A DNA stretch of 64,000 nt from Ophioderma brevispina (lineage: Eukaryota > Echinodermata > Ophiuroidea > Amphilepidida > Ophiodermatidae): NCBI GenBank assembly GCA_023653785.1, contig JAMKCH010002890.1, positions 1-64,000 on the forward strand. The letters run 5' to 3'. Shown here one piece after another: positions 46,601 to 59,500 of the stretch (position 1 is its first letter; each line of letters opens with the position of its first letter). A program made the position numbers and the translations under genes. The notes beneath the pieces were generated by a model. The model worked only from the letters and a program-made list of their open reading frames with translations. It was not told the origin of the DNA and did no database searches.

Positions 46601-49600
46601 TAGTTTTTAGATTGATATCATAGTGTAATCGAATTGGATCAACCTGTTTTTTTCTCGATGTGATTATCCTGGTTTTCTCGAATTTGATCACCTAGTTTTC
46701 CGACTATAATTATCCGGTTATCGATGTCGATAACCCATGTTTTTCGATTTCATGATCCTGGTTTGTCAAAAACCTAATATCAACCGATATCATACGTTTT
46801 TTGACAAACCCAGCGTTTTCAATTCGATAAAGTAGGTTTATCAACTTTCGGTTGATAAACTAGGTTTATCGCCGTCGGGGTTGTTGTTTTAAAAACAATA
46901 ATAGGTTTTTCAATTCGATAATCTAATTATCGGCGAAAAACCAAGTTTAATCGACTGTAAACTGGGTTTATCAATTTTTGACAACCTATCGTTTACGTTG
47001 GTCGCCTATTCCATATTCCTTTTGCACTGTGCACGACCGCTTATAGCGTCAAAAGGGCCGCCGTGCAATTTTCGGTTTCCTTCACGTCGAGCGCGATAGC
47101 CTATTCAGTGTGTCGAGATCTGGTTACTCCATAAGGGCGCTGATTGGTCTTATCATTTCAGCTGAGGCTTTATGTAAAAGCTTTACAATCATGCAAAAAT
47201 GTTATTTTGAAAAATCTTGAGGGCCGCAATTATTTTCAAATGTGCCAGTGTATCTTTAAAGAATTTGGCATCCTTACTATGGACACAAAATGTTAAACAA
47301 AGGAAGAAAGATCCAATGTGACCTGCTCCAACGAAACCCCGGACAAAGTCGGAAAATTTTAATTTTGGGATATGTGCAGATTTGAAATTGCTGAGAAAAC
47401 AAAGCTTTAAATTGATGTATAACATGTAAATATTTGCCTTCCTTTGTCCATCAAAAATCCCTAATATGCCCTGAATTATTTGTTTTCGATTGATTTTACA
47501 CAAGTTATGTGATCTCTTTTCCTAAAGTACTCTGGCGACTTTGTCTGGGTTTGTGGGAGCAGGTCACCCAATATACACGCAACTAAATATCTTCATTTCA
47601 GCTTCAAAGAGAACAAAACTGGTATAGCTGAGTTAATAATAATTCAGAAAAATGATATCGGAGGGTGGCCGGTCCTAGAAGATAACCCATGGAGGAAACT
47701 TTGATCAGGCGAACTTTGCAAACTGACTGCTTTGTTGGCCAAACTGTTCATCAAATACGGTAGTGAATCTCTTATACCGGCCCAGAAGCATCTCAAAATC
47801 TGACAGATCCCACCAAATCAGCTTGTTTGTAAGTTCGTTTTGAACTTAATGTTGTTGTAGTCCAATAGTTGGAAGATTAATTAGAAATGCAAACCAATTA
47901 GGACCTGCAGAAAATGACACTCATTTTGATCTAATGGCGTCAGATCACGGGACCAAATCTCTTCTTCTTGTCGTGTTTTCTTTGTATGGTCATTTTTTGT
48001 TTCATTTCTTTTATCTTAGTTTCATTAATGCAACATATTTATTGTTGGGGGATGCCGCTTCTGGCCTCTTTTGGCCTTTTGGTCATCTCCTCCCACACCG
48101 TTATGTTATGCAACAATCTCTGCATGTATATGAGTTTGGTATTACGGTCATTGTTATAGGAAATAAAATAAAAGATCAAAGATGATGACATACTCTTATA
48201 TCTGATGCGACGATTGAGCAATTATCCCGAGATGAACAATAATGCAATAATGACGAAAGTTACCGTTTGCCCTTTTGAAAGTACAAAGTATATTCTACCG
48301 CTTGTCTCTTTGTTTATTTATATGTTTATTATCTTGTTATATTGAAAACCTCTTGGTGCACCATTAATTAATTCGAATGAATCCCTAGATTTCCTCTAGT
48401 ATATATGCGAGGAATGGCACATGCTTGATAAACATATGGTACTACGTATTTTTGTTAGATAAAGGCAGGGAGTGTTACTGGTCTACCCAGGGGTCCTACA
48501 TTTGGATGATGCCAGATTTCAACGGGTAAGCTGAATTAATAAAATATAGCTATCGAATATTGCGACATTTACTCGATTTTTTTGGAAGCATAAATGTATT
48601 TCTTTTACTTGAAAACGAGTTATAGTTCAAATGGTATGTTTTTACGGGGCGCTCTTATCAAAAGGGACTAATGTGCTTAGTTACCTATAGAAGAAATTTG
48701 GAGAAAAATGCATTTGAAAATTCAATTTCGCGCCATTTCAAAACTCCCTAGACTGCTGAGAACGTTTTTGATTCAAATGTAATCTCATTTCGGTATATGG
48801 GGGTCCTACCACGCTATTGACTCCACGAGGTCCGAGCACGACGTATACAAAACGACGTACGAAGACTACCGGACGCTCATGCAATACAACGTATATCACC
48901 CGACGTATTGACCTTGCAGGATCTGGCTCATATACGCACCACATTGTGTCAAATTTCCTTTCCAAGACCTGATTGTTGTTGATCGCATTTTTCGTGAAGC
49001 TAACGTACGTATAAGATTCGTTTTAAGGGTGTGGTCCTTTTGCAGTAACCTTTATTCGCACAGTTATAATAGAAAAATAACCGTATCATGAGCCTTTACC
49101 CCTCGTCTACCGGAGTCCATTTTTTGTAACAAAATTGCGAAGGTGGGGGGGGGGGGTGTGGTTACCACCCCCCCCCCCCCCTGTGATTTCGTTACTGAAC
49201 ACCCATTCCTGTAATTTGGTACCAAAAGGATAGCTTAGAGTTTCTTCTTTCCATGGTACAAATAAGTACTAACTCCCCATTAACTGTACGTCACGCATGA
49301 CGCATATGTTGAGAAAATAGAAAATACTGAATATAGGGTGGTAAAATTGATATTTCCGACAATTTCTAGCGACTCAACACCCTATTATAGCTCTAAAAGA
49401 TGGCATTATTAAAACTATTCATTTCCATTCAGTATAGTCAAAAAACCGCATGAAAATCTGATTTTCCTAACCTTTTTGCTAAAATTGAATTTTTCACTGT
49501 TTGTGTCTATGGAATGGCATTTTTGCTACATGCAACTTTATGACGTCATTGTGACGTAATGCTAGCTGTTTGGTACTCCGTTTTGGTAGCAATGGAAATA

Positions 49601-52600
49601 GTATGACCATATATGTTGGGGCCATATCACGGGGCATTTATATGAGTGCTCATGCGCGAAGGTCTTTAATATTTCGTTACTGAAGTTGGGATTTAGAGGT
49701 TGCGAAATGTACGTAAGACGCAATGGCGACTTATCCGCTAAAATCGACTCCCTTGGCCATATCAAGTACATTTAATCTACCAAACAGACCTCTACACCTT
49801 TTGGCATATAGCTAGACACGCTATTTTGAACAACTTTCTCAATCCAACAAAGAATGTTGGATGAAGAAATTTTGAGAAAAAGCACTTGAAATTTTAATAT
49901 TTAGGGAATTTTAGTTTCAAATTTTGCCGTTGCCTTCATCTCTTCGGTCAGCAGAACGCACAAGTAGTTGTTTGCATGGGAAGAGTAAAAGTAGGTAGTG
50001 GAGGTTTTGTTACAGAGATGGACTAGATATTTAGCTCGTCACCCATGCCGAGCCCGAGCCGGTACTTGCGATTTTGATTTGAAGCAATGCTGTGCAAGGC
50101 TTGGCATTCACTTGATGATGTTGATGATCACGTATTGTGTATTGTCGTGATTGTAACCATAGGCCTACTATGTGGCAAAGTAAGTACCAGATCCCATGAT
50201 ACCATGTGTGAGCCATATAGGACATTCATTTGACAGAACACTTACTGGGGCGATCTACACGAGCGGATCAATGTTGCCAGTGGCTTGCATGGTGTAATAC
50301 ATACAGGAGGGTACTCGTGTACTGCACACTGCACCAGCCCACAGCGTCTACTCTGTTCGGTCTTGCTCATTGAGGGTAACGTTACGTATGACGTGACTCG
50401 GCATTCGCTTTAAGCATTTCGAATGTGCTGCCTTTATTCACTGGCGGTTGCAATGGGAAAGGCCATCGCGTTGCGTTTCTAGTTGCAAAACCTAACGCGC
50501 ACGGTGACGTCACCCTCAAACGTGAGATCGAAATATAGGGAGTGTGGATAGGAACACGCTTCTATCGCGTTTTCTATTGCATCACACAGTGTCACGCACT
50601 AATAACGCGCGATTCATTAGCATCTGAACTGATGCACTTACGATAGATTTGATTTGTCGCTACAATCATGCTGTAATGGCATTACAATGTGCATCGTGCC
50701 GACAGTCCAATGCACGTTCACAACATCTTTATCTTGGAAGTACCACATATGTTCTTATCCACTTATGCGGATCTGGTCCCTGTGTAATAGCCCCACTGTA
50801 TTGTGGGTTTTGGTTCTTACATTTCTTGTGAACATGACATCTGGGTGTCTGGAACATTCCGCTCAGTGTTTCTTCTAAGCCTGTATGACACGATTTTGAC
50901 GCAATCGGTTGCAGATTGACGCGGTCGTGACGCAACACGATGTGGAGTTTAGAACACATTACGCGTCCGGACTCAATTGGCGAGTCCGATTTACTCAGAC
51001 TTGGACTCATTCTCGTTGGACTCGGCCTCGTGGCCCATGTACTCGAACCTCAGGGCCCATGCATGGACTCGGATTCGCGCAGACTCAGCCTGCTGGACTC
51101 GTACTCATGAACCTCAGTGGACTCTGAACATTCAAACAAACTACAACACCATATCCCAATACTGGCAATACTATTAGTTTGAATGATCACCAATACCATG
51201 ATTTCTTTACATGTCTCAATCTTCTAAATATTATAAATATGCTGACAAACTCTCTAAATCAATGAACATGAATTAATAGTCCAATGCACCATTCTCCACT
51301 AATTTTGTGAATCTCAAATCAGAAAGTTTAGATAAATTGGAACTTGAATAGATGCTGTATGTTATTGTTTACATCAAATCACATATCACGAGCAGCATGA
51401 AGCAGGGCGGTTACAACGCCATAGACTTTGCGGAAAAGCGTGTGAAGATCGTCCTCGCGTGGAGTTTTTAATAGTAGCTGATTGAAGAGCCATGGGCTCT
51501 CTTTAGCAGCTTAATAGATAAGGCGCATGCGCTAAACCAATTTTGTTGCCCTGTCAAAAAGTGGTGTCGCTGTTTACCGAATTGCTGAGATTATGACCTT
51601 TACCGCCTGAGAGTGCTAATTTTTTCATGGATTTTCAATAAACCAACCTCCCCCCCCCCCCCCCGCATGTGCTTAATGTCAGCGTCAAGAAATCGTCCGT
51701 CTTTGGTTAACACCTACATCCCAAATCTTTATGAAATACTGTATTTGTTGTGTCCAACCAGTATGTGCTTGTTATACCAAAGAGAGCTATTTTAATCTTT
51801 ATTATGTATGTGACGGACAGATTGAGGTCGTAAATGGGTCGTGGTAACTACGCCATGACAGGCCCACATGAAAGCTTCTAAATCAGTTTGTGTTTTGCAT
51901 CCTATATTCTTTTAAATGGATTAGCAGCGATAATGCGAGAGAATAAAATGTGGAAATCCATGATTTTAACTTAGAAAATCAGGATAAGTGTGTTTAACAA
52001 TTTCCAGTAAAAAATAACTGCTTTAATGGAGAAAAAACACCAAATATGAAAAAAATTAAGTATTTGAAGAAATTTTGCTTAACCGTCTCCCCCGAATATA
52101 CTACAGGGACGGCGTTTCAAATGCCCTAAAATCTGATTGGTGGTATACACCATTACAGAATAAACACAATATCAATCTGTTTGGTGTTTGATGTCAAACT
52201 GTATTGCCCATGGTGCACAATATCACGCTGAAAATCGGTGATATTCAACGGTAAAGGCTTTCTGATCGCAGTCGGAATTTTGCTACGCACGTATATAAAT
52301 TACAGAATCAGATAAAAGTACTGCTTGTCTTTAATACACGGATTTCAAGCCAACCACTTGCAGGTTATGTGCGCATATCCATGCCGTAACAAAAAATATA
52401 AAAATATGAATTTTGATGATTTTTTCGATGTTTCGGATCAAAATCGCTGCTAATCCCTGTTGCTTCAGTATAGTGTTGGTCAAGTTGCTATATTGAATGC
52501 GGCTCGGTCGTCATCTGCTACTAATATGTGAGTAAACCTTGGTAGAGGGCGCATTTTAAATTCTTATTACATGAGTGTAGCCAACATACGGCCAGAAATA

Positions 52601-53477
52601 AAAAAAAATAGACGTCGTCAACGATTTAATACGTAAGCACAACACTTTTACGAAAAATTTCTGATCATTTGCATAATGTTTATAAAGCACTATTTTCTTG
52701 CTCCAAAACCGTTGGAGCTGAAGTATCATCTCCACTGTAAGGGGTTATTTCTGAATTCTAGCATGAACAACGGACGAGTCGTACCTGCAAAAACTGGGAT
52801 TTAATATTTTAACCCCAGTCGGTGCATTTGAGATTTAGGATTTAACACCGTTCTTGTTCCTGCATAATTTTAATTATCATTTTCAGATCTGGTTATGATT
52901 TGTTTTAGATTCAAGTAGCTAGCAATAGAAACAAAAAATAACAAATCAAACAGTTTCCACTAAAATATCAGACGTTACAATAACTATACACCACCGTTTT
53001 TTGTCATTAACACCAGAGGGCGCATCCGCCTCGTAGTTAGCCAGGAGTGTTACATTAACACCAGTAGTGTCAATTTGGCACCGACAGTTTAAAAATTTGA
53101 ACACCGACTGGTGTAAATTAACACCAAGCAGTAGCATATCATCTTCTAACACCGAAATTTGTCTTAATAGAACACTAACAAGGTATTTTTAAACACCGAA
53201 ATGGTGTAAATCTATAACACCAGTGGTTGCAGTCTCCTATTGATTCCAGAGGGAGTTAAAATTAACACCCATGGTGGTCAAGTTACACCCCAGGTTTTGC
53301 ATTGTAATATAGGTCAGAATCACCCATGACCGAAAACAATCAAGCGTAAAATCGTTGTGGACTCTGTCTGTATTGCGATCTATTTAATTCTTTTTGGATG
53401 GAGTTGCTCCTATTAAAGAGGTTGGCCTGCATAACATCAGCTATTAACCTGCCCCCATAAGGCCAAAAAAGAAGAAA

Positions 53478-53514
<37 letters not shown>

Positions 53515-56500
53515 TAGCTTTAGCTCATAGCTCTATGCTGCGAGTGCGATTTTTACATACTTTTTTTTACATTTTTATTTTTTTTTTTAAATTTAGGCGA
53601 TACTCAGTACTTTTTCTGACCAAATTGTGTCTCAAAATTTGGACAATAATAAAAATAAAAATGGAACTATATTGACTGTAGTGATGTGTTTTAATATGTA
53701 CTGTTTTTATGTGGCCGTCCCAATGTTCTCTTGACCCATTACAACTTGTCCCTTGTCGTTATTCTATATGAAAATAACCTTTACAGTGTAGTTTATTCTT
53801 CAGCTTCCAACGGTTTTGAAATAGAACCTATTCCTTGATAACAGCTACAAGTCAGAAAATCAGAATTTTTCCTCAAGAATTCGCTTACGTGCTAAGCAGG
53901 CGACGTCCTAAATTTGGGGATACTTGGTCAAGCTACCGCCGTATTGAGTTTTGGGTGTTCCTCAGACCGCGGCCGACGCGTTTGCCTAATTTAGAGGGAA
54001 TGTGTTTCTGTACAGGCACATAATCAAGTGCTTTTGGTGAAGCCTTTTAACACTTAAAGAGACATGAGGATATTTCGCAGAAAGAACGTGCCCCCAATTT
54101 TTTGTCGAACCCGGTTTTTTTTGCATAGTTGGTGGAATGCTTTCCATTATTGATCACACCTGAAGTAGATAAGCCAATCCCCGTCTTTATGTCATAATAT
54201 GATGATTAGTACTTTCTGTCATGCACGAGAGAAAGTCAAATCAAAAAAAACGGTGTCTATTGGACATTCCGTAGGCAGGCAAGTTCAAACAAGGTTTGCT
54301 GTTTGCTTTTGTACTTGTTTGTCCAATAAACCTTCGGAACGTTCTTGGTATAATGGGGGTCTACAATCGAATCTGTGCAATTTGAGAGAAATTCGTATCC
54401 TACAAAACATCTCCTCATGTCACTTTAAGTGGCCTAAGGTGTTTTTCACTCACGTTGTGCCTAAGGGGGGGGGGGGGGGGTCCATGGAACCCCCCTAAGG
54501 AACCACTTTCCCGAGGGAATTTTCAATGCACTCATACCACCTGTTGAGGGGCATAAGACGAGGCACAGGTGCAAATAAATGAGTTCGCGGTTTATCGTCT
54601 GGACATTAGGGGGGTGCAAATCATTGTTTTCAAAATCGCGTCAAAATCGCTCAAAAAGAGTATGATTTTTTCCGCTACCTGCTTCCGCAGCATAACACAT
54701 TGCAAATCATTTTGATGTTGATATCTGCTCTAGAAGGACCAATTTACATATATTAAACACAAAATTACCATTTGTACAGTTCTTGTAATTTTTTGTGGGG
54801 GCCGTCATATTGCCATAGTGTGGTACACACTGGCGCGCTGGGCGTCGAGGATGGAATCGCTTCTTTTTTCAGCCATACAGGGTTAATATTTTTTTTGATT
54901 ATGTAATTAATTTGTTTCATGCATATGAACATACATAAGGATAAAAATATGTCTGGCAACATGTTTTGCTCATTTTTTTTTTAAATCACACTCCCGTTGG
55001 TGCCTAAGGTGGGGGGGTTCCTAGGACCCAAGCATAATTATCTCATTAACGGCAAGAAATTTTTAGTCTTTTTTTTTATTGAAAGAAGCTCATCGATAAG
55101 TTACACAATTACAGACAAAATATAAATAATCGAAAATATTTTTCACGAGTGAGAAACCGACGAAACAAATCTTGGTACTATGGAACCCCCCCCCCCCCTT
55201 AGGCACTTTGTTAATCTGCTAAATGAAAGTTATACATCACTTTAAAAGTACATGTTTTAATCGTCAATCCCGCATTCTATGGTAAATTGTGTTGTGTTGC
55301 CATTTTTATTAATCGTAATCACAGTTCTCTTAAATTAAAGTAGCAGGTTTTTTATAACGTTAACCAAAATAATACAATACTAATAAAGAACGTGAATAAT
55401 AAACCAAAATATCTAGAAACTGTGTATGCAGAATTATTCACATGCGTTTTACATTGTAATGATGTATTTAACCAAAAGTGTGTCATATAAAAGGCGACTC
55501 GCCAATTGAATCCGTTAAAGTGCTAATAAATCGGGTTTTATGCTGCTATTATAGGTACGTTATTTGATATGCGTCACGTAGATTCCATAATTACAAATAC
55601 CTTGAATGTGATATCATTTGTTTAATGTATTGCCATTTGTTATAATACTTTTTATTATGTTCATCCTTGCGACGTTTATGAATGAAAAGCAACTTTGATT
55701 CTAAAACAAAACACTTTGTAATCCAATAATCATCCATTTCCCCTATTTTTATTCGAAAGCCGCCTGAGATGGTTGTTTGTATTTAACTCTCTCTCTCTCT
55801 TTCTTCCCTAGCATCAAGAAGCTTACGTCAAGTACATGACAGACATCGCTATCGCATTTGGCGCCGACGATGCAAATGCGGCCAATTTAGAAATGCAAGC
55901 TGTACTTGCCTTTGAGAAAGAACTAGCTCAGGTTTGATACAATGGTTATTTCCCTAATTTAATTTGTTTGTTTGTTGTGTGATTTTGATTAAAATCTTAA
56001 TGGTTGATAAAAACGCAAACATTTATAATCGAAAGAGGAATAACTTAGTACAATTAAGGTATATAATATTAATAATCATCGTCGTTATCGCAATAATCAT
56101 CATCATCAATATCATCGTCGTCATCATCATCAATATAATCGTCGTCATCATCGTCATCATCAATTTCATCGTCGTCATCATCATCATCATCATCATCAAA
56201 ATAATAATAGAAATAGAAACAAGCATATAACCTGCGTGTTAAAAAGGCAGAATCACAAAGCAGTTATACAATTTACTTTTGATTTTCACTATTTTGATTT
56301 ATAATAGGCAAAAGCTGCAAGTACCAAAACATCGACACTAGAAATGACGGTAGCCGACATGAACGATATGTATCCAGAGGTAACTGCTTTTGTACATAGT
56401 CTAGAAGATTATATGGGTTCCCATGCCTCCCCCCTTAAAACTAAAGTATAACATGATTTTAGAACAACTATGCCATCTTCGTCAAGAATTCTGTTACCAA

Positions 56501-59500
56501 AATCAAATATTGTCCCACGGGGTCCGTTTGGCGGCCATCTTGGATTAAGAAGGGTTAATCGTACAAAGTGGTTTAATTTAGTTGAAAAGTATCTGATTTG
56601 TCTCCTTTCAAGGAATCAGAAAACGTAGAGTGTGGCATATTGTGGTGTTCAGTTACAGAGATTAATTAATAATTAATAATAATTAATAAATGTCACTTAC
56701 AAAGCGCTGCAGCAAAGTATCTAAGCGCTGTACATAATCACACAAACAAACCAAAAATACAGTTTCTTAATCTGTAAATTAAATGAATACAATATAAAAT
56801 AAATATAAACTTAATGATTTTAACATTTTAATTATTAAAAAAGAAAGAAAGAGGTTCAGCATATGACCAATTTGCCATCCAAACTAACTCACTCTGATAA
56901 AAAAAGGTATGTCTTCAGTCTATTTTTTAAAGAGTTTTAAAAGTGGAAACAGTTGGTGCATTTCTAACATCCACCGGGAGGCTGTTCCACATACGGGGAG
57001 CTGCAATGGCAAAGCCCGGTACCCATACATAGTCCTACTTCGTGGACCAGCACCAAGAAGACCTTTCGACGATGAGCGTAGAGAAATACTAGAATTATAA
57101 TCCGAGATAAGGTCCTCGAGGTACTTAGGAGCCATCCATTTCTTATCTTATAGGTAATGAGTAAGATTTTGAAACGGATGCGGTCTTTAAATGTGCGTGT
57201 TCCGATCGTTTTTGGGACCCCCTGATTTACCCGGAAGTAGTATCGATTTTGATATCAGATGAAAGGCCGTATTTTTCTCATTGTCGCCCTGAAATTTGAG
57301 CCCTCATATCCATTTCATTTCCGTTTTAATGGTTAACCTTCCAACATGATCAATATTGGCACAGTATTGAATAGGGCTTTGCAATATGCATTTTATTGGT
57401 TCTACCATCAAAACCGCAAGTTTGTTTCCCACGGTACTTGATGGAGGGTATATGCAAGTGCCAGGCACTCATATCAAGTAGAGCACACAACAGACATAAA
57501 TCGGAACATGCACCTTTAACTTTTAGCCAGTGTAGATTGTTCAGAACAGGCGAAATGTGATCATATCGGTTTGTCAAAGGGACAATTAAGTCTCGCTGCT
57601 GAGTTCTGTACACGTTGTAAAGGTGCAATATGACTGAAAGGAAGACCACACAACAGAGAATTATTAGTCTAATCTAGTGGACACAAAAGCGTGAAGCAAG
57701 CGTCCTGGGGAATTTTGATCTAAATACCTACGGATCCGTCCAATCTTGTAGATTTCAAAAGACGCAGAGCGTGCAATGTTCCTAATATGATCTTTCGTTA
57801 GAAGTGTCCTATCCAGTGTAACACCAAGATCCTTAGCAGAGTCTCCAGTGTTGATTCTGGCATCACCGATAACAATAGCTGGTAGACTGGAAGGAGTGCG
57901 ATGCTTAGAATGAAAGTGCATATCTCCGTCTTCGAATCATTCAGCATAAGCCTATTGGTGATGGCCCAAGATCTTACATCAGAGATACAACTTTCCAATT
58001 TGTTAATAGCTTCAGATGTCTTGGATAACTGCAGTACTAAATATAGTTGTGTGTCACCTTCATAAATCACGTGCATAATTCCGATATGTGCACCAATCAC
58101 GTCACTCAAAGGACCAATATAGGCCTATAGGATGAAATCAAGAGGCCCCTTGACAGATCTCTGTGGGGTATCGCACGGAAGGATATGTATGTCTGAAAGC
58201 TTATCATTCACAACAGCTTGGGAACGATTAGTAAGATATGATTTAAACCATCGTAACACAGTGCCCTCGAAAATGATGGAATGTGTGATGGTGTCAAATG
58301 CGGCAGAATATAGCTTATGATAGCTTATGAAATGATGTGCAATTTTACGTCATATGGATATGTACGTACATTGACAAAAATATATTAATGTTCAAAGACT
58401 AGGAATATAAAGCAATCACTTATCACACTTGCTTGCCGTCGTGAGCGGTATACACTAAAAACACGACGGTAACACAACAAAGATGAATCTATAGAGGACG
58501 TAATGTACTTTCGTTGCTGGCGACAGGGGATGGCGGCCAAGAAATCCCAAATTTAGACATCGCCATTAGTTTAACACGTAAAACGAAATCTTGCCGAAAC
58601 ATTCTGAAATTTGTATATGTTGTCAAGGAATATCTTCTCATTCCAAAACTGTTGTAGCTGAAAAATCAACTCCACTGTAGAGGTTATTTCTGATTTTTTT
58701 TTTGTATGAATAACAGACGTGGACGTTCTCATACTACAACACCGGTAAATGGGTGACGATTCATATCGTTGGACACTGTTGTTTTCTTCCTTTTCTATCA
58801 ATTTTTTGCTTAGAAAAAATAACTTAAGAGAATATTATACAGACTTATTCTTCACTTTCATAAGCTATTCCTACAAATTTAAAATATGTTTACTCTTTCG
58901 GGTGGATTACTTTAATCGTTTAGCCAAAAATGCCTTGATTTATATAAGACATCTATTTCTCTCCAACCTCCGAAGATCATGTGTTTATTGTGGAAATATA
59001 ACTGCTATAGCCTATAAGTATAGCCCCGGAGTATAACCATATTCATACCTTTCAATTGGAAATTTCTATTTTGCACGCCCTTTCCTTTTAAAGGAATTTT
59101 TATTGAAGTATTGACCAAGTCCTACAAGATGACAGTATTAGTTTTGAGATTTAAGCTGATTCTAACTTGTATGCATGGTCTATGTTGTTAACCCCTGTTA
59201 CCGTATTGTGACCTTTGACGCCATTCGTATCATGTCGAAAATTTGCGTAATTCCTTTTGACCAATTTTGGTATAAAATTGGATTGATTGAGCCCATGTGC
59301 ATTGGTCGAGCTATGAGTTGCAAATATTGGGCGGGAGACAGTCGATCCCAATATTTTAAAACTCATAGCGAGGCCAATAAATATTGGGCGTAAACCATCC
59401 AATTCTATCATTACTCAGTTTTGGATCCAATATTTTCCTACACATGAATTCAATGAAACATAATAATGGTTAATATCGGATGTTGGATATCTGAGATATT

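Larger units (their letters stand above)
42570..46640. mobile_element. About 4-kb element with 1-kb inverted arms
   Basis: The left arm, 42660-43685, is matched inverted by 45310-46305. Examples are AATTCATCGCAAGAGATTCC against GAATCTCTTGCGGATGAATT, AGGGTCAAGGAATTCAATGA against ATTGAATTCCTTGACCCT, and ACTGGGTTCTTTGTTTGT against ACAAACAAAGAACCCAGT. Each arm contains several diverged modules of about 150-180 bp bearing ATGGCCGCC/GCGGCCAT. The centre (43700-45300) has GTGTCATAATTGGCAGTGACAT repeats and the ORF at 44113. A solo fragment lies at 21785-21965. The layout suggests a foldback-type or long-TIR DNA transposon. No transposase was recognised. Confidence 0.8.

Noticed and set aside
55964..56230. 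I/V-rich membrane-like frame
   Set aside because: Encoded by an ATC/GTC microsatellite in a 376-bp intron.
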